From Deltaproteobacteria bacterium (lineage in GTDB: Bacteria > Desulfobacterota > Syntrophobacteria > Syntrophobacterales > Syntrophobacteraceae): 64,000 bases of DNA. The stretch lies in assembly GCA_021777755.1 (NCBI GenBank), contig JAJYDE010000006.1:1-64000 (forward strand), written 5' to 3'. The notes beneath the pieces are model-generated. The model did not search any database and was not told the DNA's origin. It saw only the letters and a list, made by a program, of their open reading frames with translations. Positions 1 to 9,522 of this stretch are shown here, piece by piece. Numbering within the stretch: position 1 is the first letter of the stretch; each line of letters starts with the position of its first letter. The translations under genes and the position numbers were made by a program.

Positions 1-1672
1 GGCGGAAGAATCCCCCTGGTACATGAACATTCTTGTGAGCTGGTTGCCCATGCTGGTGCTCGTGGGCGTATGGATTTTTTTCATGCGTCAGATGCAGGTG
101 GGCGGCGGCAAGGCGATGAGTTTTGGCAAAAGCAAGGCGCGGTTGTTAAACGAGAGTTCCCGGAAGATGCTCTTTAATGACGTAGCCGGCGTGGATGAAG
201 CCAAAGAAGAATTGCAGGAAATCGTGGAGTTTCTAAGGGACCCCAAGAAGTTCACACGGCTCGGGGGCAGAATCCCCAAGGGCGTGTTGCTGGTGGGCGC
301 CCCCGGTACGGGCAAGACGCTTCTTGCAAAGGCGATTGCCGGTGAAGCCGGAGTACCGTTTTTTTCGATCTCGGGTTCGGATTTTGTGGAAATGTTTGTG
401 GGCGTTGGCGCCTCCAGGGTGCGCGACCTGTTCTTGCAAGGCAAGAAGAATGCTCCCTGCATCATTTTTATCGACGAAATCGACGCCGTGGGCAGACACC
501 GGGGCGCCGGTCTTGGCGGCGGGCATGACGAACGCGAACAGACCCTTAACCAACTGCTTGTGGAAATGGACGGCTTCGAGTCCAATGAAGGCGTCATTTT
601 GATTGCCGCAACCAACCGGCCCGACGTTCTCGACCCGGCGTTGTTGCGTCCGGGCAGGTTCGACCGGCAGGTGGTGGTCCCGGTGCCCGATATCAGGGGC
701 AGGGAAGGCATTCTCAAGGTTCACTGCACCGCCAAGCCGCTCGACCCCGACGTCGATGTGCGGACCCTGGCCAAGGGGACCCCGGGCTTTTCAGGCGCCG
801 ATCTCGAAAACCTGGTAAACGAGGCCGCTTTGCTGGCAGCCCGCAAGAATAGAGACCTTATCGCCATGTCCGATTTCGAAGACGCCAAAGATAAGGTCAT
901 GATGGGCCTTGAACGTAAGAGCATGGTGCTAAGCGAGGAAGAAAAACGCGTCACGGCCTTCCATGAAGCCGGACACGCCCTGGTGGCAAGACTGCTCCCC
1001 GGTGCGGACCCCTTGCACAAGGTTACGATCATTCCTCGCGGACGCGCCCTGGGACTCACCCAGCAACTCCCCCAGGACGACCGGCACAACTACACGAAGG
1101 AATACCTGCTGGACGAAATAGCCATCCTGATGGGAGGGCGTGTCGCCGAGGAGATTTCCTTCAACATGAATACGACCGGGGCATCCAATGATATCGAACG
1201 TGCGACCCAGCTTGCCCGGCGCATGGTGTGCGAATGGGGAATGAGCGAAAAGATGGGACCGGTCAGCTTCGGAAGGCGCGAGGACGCACCCTTTCTTGGC
1301 CGCGAACTCGGCCATCAGAGGGATTTCAGCGAACAGACCGCGCTTGACATCGACGTGGAAGTACGCCGCATAGTCGATGAGAACTACCAGCGCTCCCACG
1401 ATATTCTGACCCGGCATAATGCCATACTTGAAAAGATCGCCACCTCGCTTCTGGAACACGAGACGCTGGACCGCAAGGATGTCGATGCCCTGATCGATGG
1501 CCTGGCCCCCGGCCTGCTTGCCTCACTGGGGGGAAAACAATACCAGGGCGGCCTCGGGACGCCCGCTGAACCGATTGAAACCCCGGCCCGCGCCGCGGAC
1601 GGCCAAGAGCGGCAAGACGACGATGCACAGCAGCCGGTTGATTCCCCGCCGGAGCCCTCGGCAAAGGCTTAG
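1..1672 (+). CDS. ftsH: ATP-dependent zinc metalloprotease FtsH (5' end outside window; first in-window Met at 23)
   Basis: Walker [12 protein letters not shown] region, HEAGH zinc motif; the frame is open upstream of Met23 ([32 protein letters not shown]), matching the TM2 context of FtsH. Confidence 0.97.
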   Translation, partial: AEESPWYMNILVSWLPMLVLVGVWIFFMRQMQVGGGKAMSFGKSKARLLNESSRKMLFNDVAGVDEAKEELQEIVEFLRDPKKFTRLGGRIPKGVLLVGAPGTGKTLLAKAIAGEAGVPFFSISGSDFVEMFVGVGASRVRDLFLQGKKNAPCIIFIDEIDAVGRHRGAGLGGGHDEREQTLNQLLVEMDGFESNEGVILIAATNRPDVLDPALLRPGRFDRQVVVPVPDIRGREGILKVHCTAKPLDPDVDVRTLAKGTPGFSGADLENLVNEAALLAARKNRDLIAMSDFEDAKDKVMMGLERKSMVLSEEEKRVTAFHEAGHALVARLLPGADPLHKVTIIPRGRALGLTQQLPQDDRHNYTKEYLLDEIAILMGGRVAEEISFNMNTTGASNDIERATQLARRMVCEWGMSEKMGPVSFGRREDAPFLGRELGHQRDFSEQTALDIDVEVRRIVDENYQRSHDILTRHNAILEKIATSLLEHETLDRKDVDALIDGLAPGLLASLGGKQYQGGLGTPAEPIETPARAADGQERQDDDAQQPVDSPPEPSAKA

Positions 1673-1686
1673 CATAATCCGGATCC

Positions 1687-1712
1687 GGAGCGCCCGAAAC
1701 AGCGGGCGCTCC
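1687..1712. terminator. Hairpin downstream of ftsH
   Basis: GGAGCGCCCG-aaacag-CGGGCGCTCC, perfect 10-bp stem shortly after the ftsH stop; weak T tract. Confidence 0.6.
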
Positions 1713-1738
1713 GACTTTGCATGATCGCCCCGTCAACA

Positions 1739-3190
1739 TCAGCCATTCCCGCCCTCCGACAGGTATGACCTCATGATGTCCAAAAGCATGCGGTCGATAC
1801 GGTCGAACAGCCTGCCGCACAACCCGCCGTGGTTCATTTTGGCGCCAAAAAGCGCGATCCGAAGAAAATCCACCTTGTCGTTCACTTTTCCGATTTTGCT
1901 TACCGCACCAAGGCCGGAGGCGATTTTTTCCTCGAAAAGAAGCTTTCTTGCCAACCCGCAGAATTCCACTGTCATTTGCTCCAACTCTTCGGTCTTTCCC
2001 CACTCCCGGCCGGATCTTTTTTCCAACTCCGCCATGCAGCAAAGACAAACGAAAAGCGATCCATACTCCAGCCCTCGAATGCCCCGTCGCCAGTGAAGCA
2101 ACCAGGGATTTCTCCACCTCCAGAGCAGGTTGGCCTCACCGAAGGCGAGCAGGTCGGCAACGGCTTGCCGGGCCTTGAGGATCGCCGAGAAAGGAGTTGT
2201 GCCCCGTGTCCCTTGCTCCCGCATGGCGCCAAGAAGCAGTCCTTTACAGGCCGCCCCGGGCAGCGGTTGCAAAAGCTCCCCCTCATCGCAACGGCCGCCT
2301 TCCGGGCGGGAGCTATCCAGATATTTGAGAATATGGAAAAAGAGCCTGTTGGCCGGCAAATCCCCCGGGGTCTCCAGGTGGGCATAGGAGAGCACAAGGC
2401 GGCCCTTCCCGCGCCGAGCCTCGATTATCGCGGGATGTCCCGCGAGTCGGGCCGGATCGAGATTGATTCCGTAGATCCTTTCGAGTTCTTCCCAGCAGGC
2501 GGTCCCGTCCATGTCGGCGACTCTAATGTCGGCCACCTGAAAGTCATCTCCCGGCCGTTCGGTGTATGAGGCGAGGCAGAGGGCTTCGCACTCGGAGGGA
2601 ACAAGAAACTGGGACGGCCACCAGATGGAAACCGGGATTTGCTCCGCAATGTCTTGCCATGCGGGGTGAGTGGGGACGCCGGAAACATGGATACGGCCGC
2701 TCGCGCTGGGAACTCGCCGGGAGATGTCCATTCGTCGGATCGGGACAAGATAAAGGGCGGGCGGGCTCGAAAGGGCGAGCCCCGCGCCGCCGCAAAATCC
2801 GATATAAGAGCCGCCCCGGTCGATGAACCCGGCTATTTGCGCTCCGCCCCTTTCCCCGAGCGCACGGGCTTTGTGAGCCGCCCAGCCGCCGGGGACAATC
2901 AAGGTGGCGAAAGATTCCAGCCGGCCTTCGCAAACCTGCTCAGCGCTAAGAAGCTCGAAGGGGACCCCGAGCATCGACAAGGTATCGATACAAAGAAGCC
3001 CCCAGACCAGCGAATGGGTCCAAAGGAGCGCAACGGGGCGAAGGCCATGGGCCCCGGCCGGTGGGAAAATCTTTGCGGGCGCCTTGCGGCCCTGCGTTTT
3101 CACCTCATCACCCGTTTTGGCCCTTTTCACCTTCGGACGTTTCGGGAAGCGCGCCGGTTTTTTTGAGGGCGGCCACTCCGCCCTGCACAT
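1739..3190 (-). CDS. Biotin-protein-ligase N-terminal-like (BPL_N, glutamine amidotransferase-like) domain protein; start codon uncertain, overlaps upstream gene
   Basis: FATLIVPGGWAAHKARAL...GGSYIGFCGGAGLAL amidotransferase-like nucleophile-elbow pattern; long ORF on the same strand as the preceding oxidoreductase. Confidence 0.65.
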   Translation of the reverse strand: MCRAEWPPSKKPARFPKRPKVKRAKTGDEVKTQGRKAPAKIFPPAGAHGLRPVALLWTHSLVWGLLCIDTLSMLGVPFELLSAEQVCEGRLESFATLIVPGGWAAHKARALGERGGAQIAGFIDRGGSYIGFCGGAGLALSSPPALYLVPIRRMDISRRVPSASGRIHVSGVPTHPAWQDIAEQIPVSIWWPSQFLVPSECEALCLASYTERPGDDFQVADIRVADMDGTACWEELERIYGINLDPARLAGHPAIIEARRGKGRLVLSYAHLETPGDLPANRLFFHILKYLDSSRPEGGRCDEGELLQPLPGAACKGLLLGAMREQGTRGTTPFSAILKARQAVADLLAFGEANLLWRWRNPWLLHWRRGIRGLEYGSLFVCLCCMAELEKRSGREWGKTEELEQMTVEFCGLARKLLFEEKIASGLGAVSKIGKVNDKVDFLRIALFGAKMNHGGLCGRLFDRIDRMLLDIMRSYLSEGGNG

Positions 3191-4859
3191 TCACCGTATT
3201 TGTTATTGCCGCCGTTTCGAGCTGGCGCATCGCTTCGTAGGATCGCACACCCGAGTTGCAAACCAGCAGAAGACGCTTGTCCTTGGGCACCTCGTCCATT
3301 CTCGTACCGAGGGTCTCTTGCGGAATGTTAAGCCACCGGCTTCCGTAGCGTTTGACAAAGGGGGCCGCGTTGGCGGCACTTCTTACGTCCAGGCAAAGAC
3401 AGTCCGCATCTTGCTCGTCGATAAAGCATCTTTCAAACTCGGCCGGCTCCATCGGTCTGTTGAGGCCCTCGAGAATGTTTTCGGCCGTGTTCGCCGCGGC
3501 ATTCACCACGTCGAGCGCGGAGGCAAATGGGGGCGAGTAGGCTATCTCCAGGTTGGAGAGCTCTTCGATAGTGGGCCTGAACGGAAGAATGGCCGCGATC
3601 GCGTTGATTCTACCCGCCACGGCGTCGCCGTTTGCGCCCAGGGCCTGTGCGCCGAGAATGCGCCTGGTCTTGCGGTCCACCGTAAGTTGAAAATAGATGA
3701 GGTCCTGTGTGGGATAGAAATGCGCCCTGTCCGCCTGCACCACCAGCACCGATTGAGCGTCGAAACCGTTTTGGATTGCCGCTTGCGGCGTTATGCCCGC
3801 AGAGGCGATCCCCAGGTCGAAAATCTTCATCGAAAAGCTGCCGACCGTTCCTTCGAACTTCGCGCACCCCCCCGCGATATTGGTCCCGATAACCCGCCCC
3901 TGCCGATTGGCAAGCGAGCCTTGGGGGAAAAAGACCGACTTGCCCGTAATGAGATGAGAAATCTCGATGCAGTCGCCGCCCGCAAAGATTCGGGGATCCG
4001 AGGTCTGGAGCATCTTGTTTACCACCAGTGCCCCGGAGGCCCCTGTCACAAGTCCGGCCTTCTTGGCAAGTTCACAGTTCGGCCGAACTCCGGCCGCCGT
4101 GATGACCAGTTCGGCCCGGATCGTTTCATCGGGTGTAAGTTCCACCTCCAGGCGGCCTTCTTCGTCGCCCGGCCTTATTGCCGCGACCCTGCGGCCCGGA
4201 AGGAACCTCACACCTTTTTGCTCCAGGTGCTTTTTCACGATCGCCGCAAGCGAAGGAGCGAGAATTCCCGGCAGTACCTGGTCGGCAATCTCCACCAGGT
4301 GAGTTTCTATTCCCCACAAATCGCCCAGCGCCTCGGCCATCTCGCAGCCAATCGCTCCGGCGCCGACAATAACGGCTCTGTCCACCTTCCCGCTCGAAAT
4401 CCTGTCCTTTACGGCCATCGCCGAGTGAAGATTTGTGACCGAGGTTACCCCGGGAAGGTCCACACCCGGAATCGGAAGCCTTGCGGGAGTGCTGCCGGTT
4501 GCAATCACCAGGTGATCGTAGGGCAAATCCTCCTCGGCCCCCGAGGTCAAGTCCAGGATTCGAACCGTCCTTTTTTCCCGGTCGATTGCTGTGGCCCGCG
4601 TTCGCGATCTGACCTTCACGTCTTTTACATCCTGAAAAAACTGCGGTGTCCGAAGCATGTGGAAGCTCGTGCTCATTAGATCTTGAACGCTGTTGACGTC
4701 TCCGGAGATGAAATAGGGGATCCCGCAGCCTCCATAGGATATGTATTCGTCCTGATCGATGATCACCACCTCGGCCTCGGGGACCAGCCTTTTGAGCCTG
4801 CAAGCCGTTTTCGGACCAAGTGCCACGCCGCCGATTATCACAACTTTTTTCCCGTTCAT
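3108..4859 (-). CDS. FAD-dependent pyridine nucleotide-disulfide oxidoreductase (CoA-disulfide reductase-like) with C-terminal rhodanese domain
   Basis: N-term KVVIIGGVALGPKTACRLKRL, YGGCGIPYFISG, second Rossmann RAVIVGAGAIGCEMAEAL; C-term CLDVRSAANAAPF...LLLVCNSGVRSYEAMRQL rhodanese pattern. Confidence 0.88.
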   Translation of the reverse strand: MNGKKVVIIGGVALGPKTACRLKRLVPEAEVVIIDQDEYISYGGCGIPYFISGDVNSVQDLMSTSFHMLRTPQFFQDVKDVKVRSRTRATAIDREKRTVRILDLTSGAEEDLPYDHLVIATGSTPARLPIPGVDLPGVTSVTNLHSAMAVKDRISSGKVDRAVIVGAGAIGCEMAEALGDLWGIETHLVEIADQVLPGILAPSLAAIVKKHLEQKGVRFLPGRRVAAIRPGDEEGRLEVELTPDETIRAELVITAAGVRPNCELAKKAGLVTGASGALVVNKMLQTSDPRIFAGGDCIEISHLITGKSVFFPQGSLANRQGRVIGTNIAGGCAKFEGTVGSFSMKIFDLGIASAGITPQAAIQNGFDAQSVLVVQADRAHFYPTQDLIYFQLTVDRKTRRILGAQALGANGDAVAGRINAIAAILPFRPTIEELSNLEIAYSPPFASALDVVNAAANTAENILEGLNRPMEPAEFERCFIDEQDADCLCLDVRSAANAAPFVKRYGSRWLNIPQETLGTRMDEVPKDKRLLLVCNSGVRSYEAMRQLETAAITNTVNVQGGVAALKKTGALPETSEGEKGQNG

Positions 4860-4928
4860 AAGCCCCTTCTTCCCACATTCGCACCCCGGCCGCGAGATTG
4901 AGCCAAAACTCGCTCGGCGGCGCCGCCT

Positions 4929-5150
4929 TCAGTCGTTTCCGAAACTGCGGATGGCCCCGCAGTCGGGGCATGTCCAAAGTATTCCGTTGCAGGTCATACC
5001 CCAAAAATTTTCTTCCATGCACTCCCAGCAGATCATGAAACCACAGGGACAGTTCCAGCAAAAGCTGAACTCTTTGGAACAGACCGCACACACATATTTT
5101 TCAAGCCGACGCCACTTCCCCTTGCGCCCGCCTTTTTCCTCACCGGTCAT
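4929..5150 (-). CDS. Small cysteine-rich zinc-ribbon-like protein
   Basis: 73 aa with CAVCSKEFSFCWNCPCGFMICWECM...CNGILWTCPDCG multiple CxxC pairs. Confidence 0.6.
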   Translation of the reverse strand: MTGEEKGGRKGKWRRLEKYVCAVCSKEFSFCWNCPCGFMICWECMEENFWGMTCNGILWTCPDCGAIRSFGND

Positions 5151-5410
5151 TGCAATTTCCCCTGTCCACGAAAATCCCTTGAAACCCTCCGAATTCGATG
5201 GTTCCCAAAAGGGTTGCCTCCCACCTTTCCACTACCGCCATTTTAAACCACAATTCGGCCCGGTGGCCATGAAAATCGGCCCCGCATGCGAGGCTTCACA
5301 AAGGCTATCCGGTTGGAGCCGGCATTTGCCAAGGCCACCGGGTTTTTCCTATGGAACACGCTGAAAGCCGGGATTGCAACACCTTGAAAAAATTTTCCCC
5401 GCCTCTGCAT

Positions 5411-5458
5411 TTTGCCGCTTCTATTGCCGCTTCTATTGCCGCTTGTTTTGCCGCTTCT
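5411..5458. repeat. Four tandem copies of a 12-bp unit (consensus [AT]TTGCCGCTT[CG]T)
   Basis: tttgccgcttct|attgccgcttct|attgccgcttgt|tttgccgcttct read directly. Confidence 0.9.
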
Positions 5459-5557
5459 GGTTGCCGTTTGCACCTCCCGGCCTTTAGCGAGTATAGCCCC
5501 GACTGCACCACACACTTTTTCTCGGGAAACGGTCATTCCAACATGGAGGAGATGTAC

Positions 5558-5995
5558 ATGAAAGCTGTTGCGCGGAAAGCAGGCGGTGAAAGCGGTCTCG
5601 CACAATCCTTTTCCCTTAAGAAAAACGCCCGGGTTGCCGATTGTCTGCAAGGGCTTTCTCATTTTTCGGGAGCCGAGGGCGAGGATGATTTCGAGTCTTC
5701 CGGGGGCGGGGAAGTAAATATAGGGGAGTTGGAGCTTTGGGGGGCGGTTTTACTCCAGGCCATAGAGGATTATCACCGCAAAGGCGCCGGCTACGAGCTG
5801 GCCGTAAACGGGATCAAGCTTCGCGGATGGTACTACGACAAGGAAATTCGTCGTGACAAGCGCCGGGCCGAAACCTGGTTCAAATCAAAGACCCGGGAGG
5901 TGGGCGGCTTTCTTTGGATCTGCGATATTCTGGAACTCGATCCGGATCGCTTATGGGCCAGGATAAGGGAGAAAAATTTCGCCCTGACCCAGTAG
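5558..5995 (+). CDS. Hypothetical protein (ORF extends upstream; start at 5543, 5552 or 5558)
   Basis: In-frame ATGs preceded by aggaggag; C-term WYYDKEIRRDKRRAETWFKSKTREVGGFLWICDILELDPDRLWARI is protein-like. Confidence 0.55.
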   Translation: MKAVARKAGGESGLAQSFSLKKNARVADCLQGLSHFSGAEGEDDFESSGGGEVNIGELELWGAVLLQAIEDYHRKGAGYELAVNGIKLRGWYYDKEIRRDKRRAETWFKSKTREVGGFLWICDILELDPDRLWARIREKNFALTQ

Positions 5996-6246
5996 GGGAT
6001 TTATTGATAACCATTTAATTATTGCATTTTATAAATGCGCGGAATATATATTTAAAATGCAGGTTTGGACGGATTGGCCAAAAGGCTTTTTGTTCGCGAT
6101 CCGTGCGGTCTTTTTACCAGTGGATAATATCAGACCGGGCGATTTGCTGCTGCTCAAGCGCCGACTGCAACTCTATCGAACCTCGACCCCTCATTGTCTT
6201 TCCAGTACTCCGGCGCAAACGCTCCAGGAACGGAAAGGAGTGAGAG

Positions 6247-7806
6247 ATGGCACTCGAGCTGGGACTTCCCGAACGATTTAACGCCTCCGATTATTTCGTG
6301 GATCGAAACGTGCGGGAGGGCCGCGGGGGTAAAGTCGCCGTCCTGTGTGAGGACCGGTCTTTGACCTACGAACAGGTGCGGACCGGAATGAACCGGGTCG
6401 GCAACGCCCTCAAAAGCCTGAGCGTGCGCATGGAGGATCGCGTCGCGCTTCTTCTTCTGGATACCGAGATCTATCCGCAGGCCTTTTTCGGAGCGATTAA
6501 AATCGGAGCGGTGCCGATCTGTCTCAATACGCTGATGCGGCCCAAGGATTACCTCTACTTTTTAAACGACAGCAGGGCCAGGGTGCTGATGATCGACGCG
6601 GCACTGCTCGATGTCCTGGAACCAGTTGGAAAAGATCTGCGATTTCTCGAACATACTATCGTTGTAAACGGTGCGGCCCCTGAAGGTGCCACGGCCTTCG
6701 ACCGGTTCATCGAAGCAAGCTCGGGCGAACTCGATGCGGCCCCGACCGGTCCCGACGATTCCTGCTTCTGGCTCTACAGTTCGGGGTCCACCGGGGCCCC
6801 CAAGGGCGCCGTGCATCTGCAGCACGATATGGTCTATTGCGTCGAGACCTACGGCAAGCAGGTTCTGGGCGTTGGCGAAAACGATATTTGCTTTTCGGCC
6901 GCCAAGCTGTTTTTCGCCTACGGGCTTGGAAACGGACTCTATTTTCCCTTCGGTGTCGGGGCAACGGCCGTATATATGCCCGTTCGGCCCACTGCCGCCT
7001 CGGTCTATGAAACCATTGCCCGTCACAGGCCGACCCTGTTTTTCGGAGTTCCGACCCTCTACGCCGCGATGCTCCAGGCCGAGGGGAGCCTTGATGGAGT
7101 AAGGCTTTGCGTATCAGCTGGCGAAGCACTCCCGGCCGATATTCTAAGGCGCTGGGTCCAACGTCACCATGTCCAGATCTCCGACGGGATCGGTTCAACC
7201 GAAATCGCTCATATCTTCATCTCCAATTCGGCCGAATCCATAAAGCCCGGAAGCTCGGGAAAAGTCGTCCCCGGGTATGAAGCCAAAATAGTGGACGAAA
7301 ACTTCCAGGAGGTCCCGGAAGGAGAGATCGGCACGCTGCTCATCAAGGGCGACAGCACCTGCTCGTGCTATTGGAACAAACACGAAAAGACAAAGGCGAC
7401 CTTTCTTGGCGACTGGATAAACACCGACGACAAGTACTACCGGGACGAAGAGGGATTCTACTATTACGTCGGCCGCAGCAACGACATGCTCAAAGTGGGA
7501 GGCATATGGGTTTCACCCGTGGAAGTCGAGGCCTGCCTCATTGCACATCCCGCGGTTTTTGAATGCGCCGTCGTCGGTGCCATCGACAGGGACGGCCTGG
7601 TTAAACCCAAGGCCTTCGTAGTGCTAAATCCTGGATTTTCCCCCGACGCCTCGATGGAAGAAGAACTGAAAAGCTACGTCAAAACGCAGTTGGCCCACTA
7701 TAAGTTCCCGCGCTGGATCGTATTCATCGATGAACTGCCAAAGACCGCCACGGGAAAGGTGAAAAGATTCGTACTGAGAGAAACCGGCCAATCGGCCGCA
7801 GTTTAG
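6247..7806 (+). CDS. Benzoate-CoA ligase family protein (AMP-forming)
   Basis: LYSSGSTGAPKGAVH AMP-binding motif, full-length 519 aa, ligase core YYRDEEGFYYYVGRSNDMLKVGGIWVSPVEVE, C-term PKTATGKVKRF; benzoate-CoA-ligase-like N-term (LGLPERFNASDYFVDRN). Confidence 0.88.
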   Translation: MALELGLPERFNASDYFVDRNVREGRGGKVAVLCEDRSLTYEQVRTGMNRVGNALKSLSVRMEDRVALLLLDTEIYPQAFFGAIKIGAVPICLNTLMRPKDYLYFLNDSRARVLMIDAALLDVLEPVGKDLRFLEHTIVVNGAAPEGATAFDRFIEASSGELDAAPTGPDDSCFWLYSSGSTGAPKGAVHLQHDMVYCVETYGKQVLGVGENDICFSAAKLFFAYGLGNGLYFPFGVGATAVYMPVRPTAASVYETIARHRPTLFFGVPTLYAAMLQAEGSLDGVRLCVSAGEALPADILRRWVQRHHVQISDGIGSTEIAHIFISNSAESIKPGSSGKVVPGYEAKIVDENFQEVPEGEIGTLLIKGDSTCSCYWNKHEKTKATFLGDWINTDDKYYRDEEGFYYYVGRSNDMLKVGGIWVSPVEVEACLIAHPAVFECAVVGAIDRDGLVKPKAFVVLNPGFSPDASMEEELKSYVKTQLAHYKFPRWIVFIDELPKTATGKVKRFVLRETGQSAAV

Positions 7807-7813
7807 GATCCGG

Positions 7814-8635
7814 TTGTTGCATCGAGCCCGTGGGGGCCTTAGTATGGCGGTGTATCGGGGGGCGAATTCGGGCATGGACGAAGCTCTAACTTACGAAAGG
7901 AACACAAAGGCGGCCGTAAAGGGTGCGCCTGATGCCCGAACCTGTCTTTGCGCGGAATTTGCCCTCTTGAACTACCAGGAGGCAAGGCAGTTGCAGATCG
8001 AACTGGTCGCGGCCAGAAAATCGGGCGCGCTGGCCGAAGACATTCTGCTGCTGCTCGAACATCCTCCGGTGTTTACCGTCGGCCGCCGGGGAGGCAGGCA
8101 AAACCTCCTCGTCCCGGAAAGTTGTCTGCGGGATTCCTCCATTTCGATTGTGCATGTCGAGCGGGGCGGAGACATTACTTTTCACGGTCCGGGTCAGTTG
8201 GTGGGATACCCGATTCTTGCCCTGCGCTCCGCTGGATTCGGGGTGGTCGATTATGTGGAAAAGCTCGAAGAGGTGATGATCCGCACAGCCGCCCGCTATG
8301 GTGTCAACGCTTCGCGAAATCCCGCAAACCACGGGACATGGGTGGGAAATTCCAAGTTGGGCAGCATCGGGGTCGCGGTCCGCTCCGGGATAACCTTTCA
8401 CGGCTTTGCGTTCAACGTGAATGTGTCCCTCGCACCCTTCGAATGGATAAATCCTTGCGGACTGCGGGGAATTTCGATGACTTCCCTTGCGCGGGAACTC
8501 TCGCGCACCTTGCCCATCGACCAGGTGCGCCAGGCTCTGAAATGTGAATTCGAAAAAGTATTTGCCGTAAAGCTCGTACCTTCCGAAATCGGGGCCTGCC
8601 GCCCCGATTTTTTTAATCCCTTGTCCGGAAAATGA
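7814..8635 (+). CDS. lipB: Octanoyltransferase LipB (start codon uncertain)
   Basis: LEHPPVFTVGRRG, RGGDITFHGPGQLVGYPI, KLGSIGVAVRSGITFHGFAFNV, NPCGL motifs. Confidence 0.95.
   Translation: MLHRARGGLSMAVYRGANSGMDEALTYERNTKAAVKGAPDARTCLCAEFALLNYQEARQLQIELVAARKSGALAEDILLLLEHPPVFTVGRRGGRQNLLVPESCLRDSSISIVHVERGGDITFHGPGQLVGYPILALRSAGFGVVDYVEKLEEVMIRTAARYGVNASRNPANHGTWVGNSKLGSIGVAVRSGITFHGFAFNVNVSLAPFEWINPCGLRGISMTSLARELSRTLPIDQVRQALKCEFEKVFAVKLVPSEIGACRPDFFNPLSGK
8586..8614 (+). terminator. Intrinsic-terminator-like hairpin with T tract, located inside the lipB 3' coding end
   Basis: AAATCGGGGC-ctgcc-GCCCCGATTT followed by TTTT (7 consecutive T in total). Confidence 0.7.
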
Positions 8636-9522
8636 CCATGGCGCCTTCTGAACAAAAAGTTCATCCCGCCCGCAAGCCCGACTGGCTGAGGCTAAGACTT
8701 CCGAGCGGTCCGGCTTATGAGCAGGTAAGAGCCCTGCTGGCCGACGTCGGGGTTCACACCGTGTGCCAGGAAGCTCATTGTCCCAACCAGTGGGAGTGTT
8801 TTTCCTCCCGCACGGCCGCCTTCCTCATCATGGGGCCTCATTGCACCCGCAACTGCGGCTTTTGCGCGGTAGGTCACCAGCCCCCCTGTGCACCCGATCC
8901 CGAAGAGCCGGCCATGGTGGCGCAAGCGGTCCAGGCACTGGGACTGCTTTACGCGGTGGTAACCTCGGTTACCCGAGACGATCTGCCCGATGGCGGGGCT
9001 TCCTGTTTTGCCGAAACGATCCGCGCAATCAGGCAAATTCGCCCCCGTGCGTTGATCGAAGTGTTGATTCCCGATTTCAGGGGAGCCTTGCAACCCCTTC
9101 AAACCGTTCTTGCAGCCCGCCCGGATGTTCTCAATCACAACATGGAGACGGTCCCGCGTCTCTACGGGACGGTCAGACCGCTGGCCTCCTACACACGCTC
9201 GCTGGATCTTCTTGCCAAAGCAAAGGAACTGGCCCCTTCGATCCCCGTCAAATCAGGCCTTATGCTGGGCCTCGGAGAATCGGAGGAGGAAATCCGCCGT
9301 ACCATCCAGGACCTCGCCGATGCGGGCTGCTCCATGCTCACCCTTGGCCAGTATCTCCAGCCTTCGGCCCTTCACCTCCCGGTGCAACGTTACGTCACAC
9401 CCGAAGAGTTCGACCTTTGGAAGCGGATTGCCCTCCAAACCGGGCTCTCCAGGGTGGATAGCGGCCCCTTCGTGCGCAGTTCCTACCATGCCGAAAACCT
9501 TTTTGATCGCGATCCCGTCTAG
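8632..9522 (+). CDS. lipA: Lipoyl synthase LipA (radical SAM)
   Basis: CQEAHCPNQWECF and CTRNCGFCAV cysteine motifs; ATGA overlap with lipB. Confidence 0.97.
   Translation: MTMAPSEQKVHPARKPDWLRLRLPSGPAYEQVRALLADVGVHTVCQEAHCPNQWECFSSRTAAFLIMGPHCTRNCGFCAVGHQPPCAPDPEEPAMVAQAVQALGLLYAVVTSVTRDDLPDGGASCFAETIRAIRQIRPRALIEVLIPDFRGALQPLQTVLAARPDVLNHNMETVPRLYGTVRPLASYTRSLDLLAKAKELAPSIPVKSGLMLGLGESEEEIRRTIQDLADAGCSMLTLGQYLQPSALHLPVQRYVTPEEFDLWKRIALQTGLSRVDSGPFVRSSYHAENLFDRDPV

Noticed and set aside
1326-2117. 263-aa - strand ORF overlapping ftsH
   Set aside because: Shadow ORF spanning ftsH 3' end and its terminator; no family signal.
2904-4679. 591-aa + strand ORF
   Set aside because: Antisense to the disulfide oxidoreductase, which has clear conserved motifs; composition typical of GC-rich shadow ORFs.
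6022-6281. Two short + ORFs upstream of the ligase gene
   Set aside because: Overlap an AT-rich leader and the ligase start; no conserved features.
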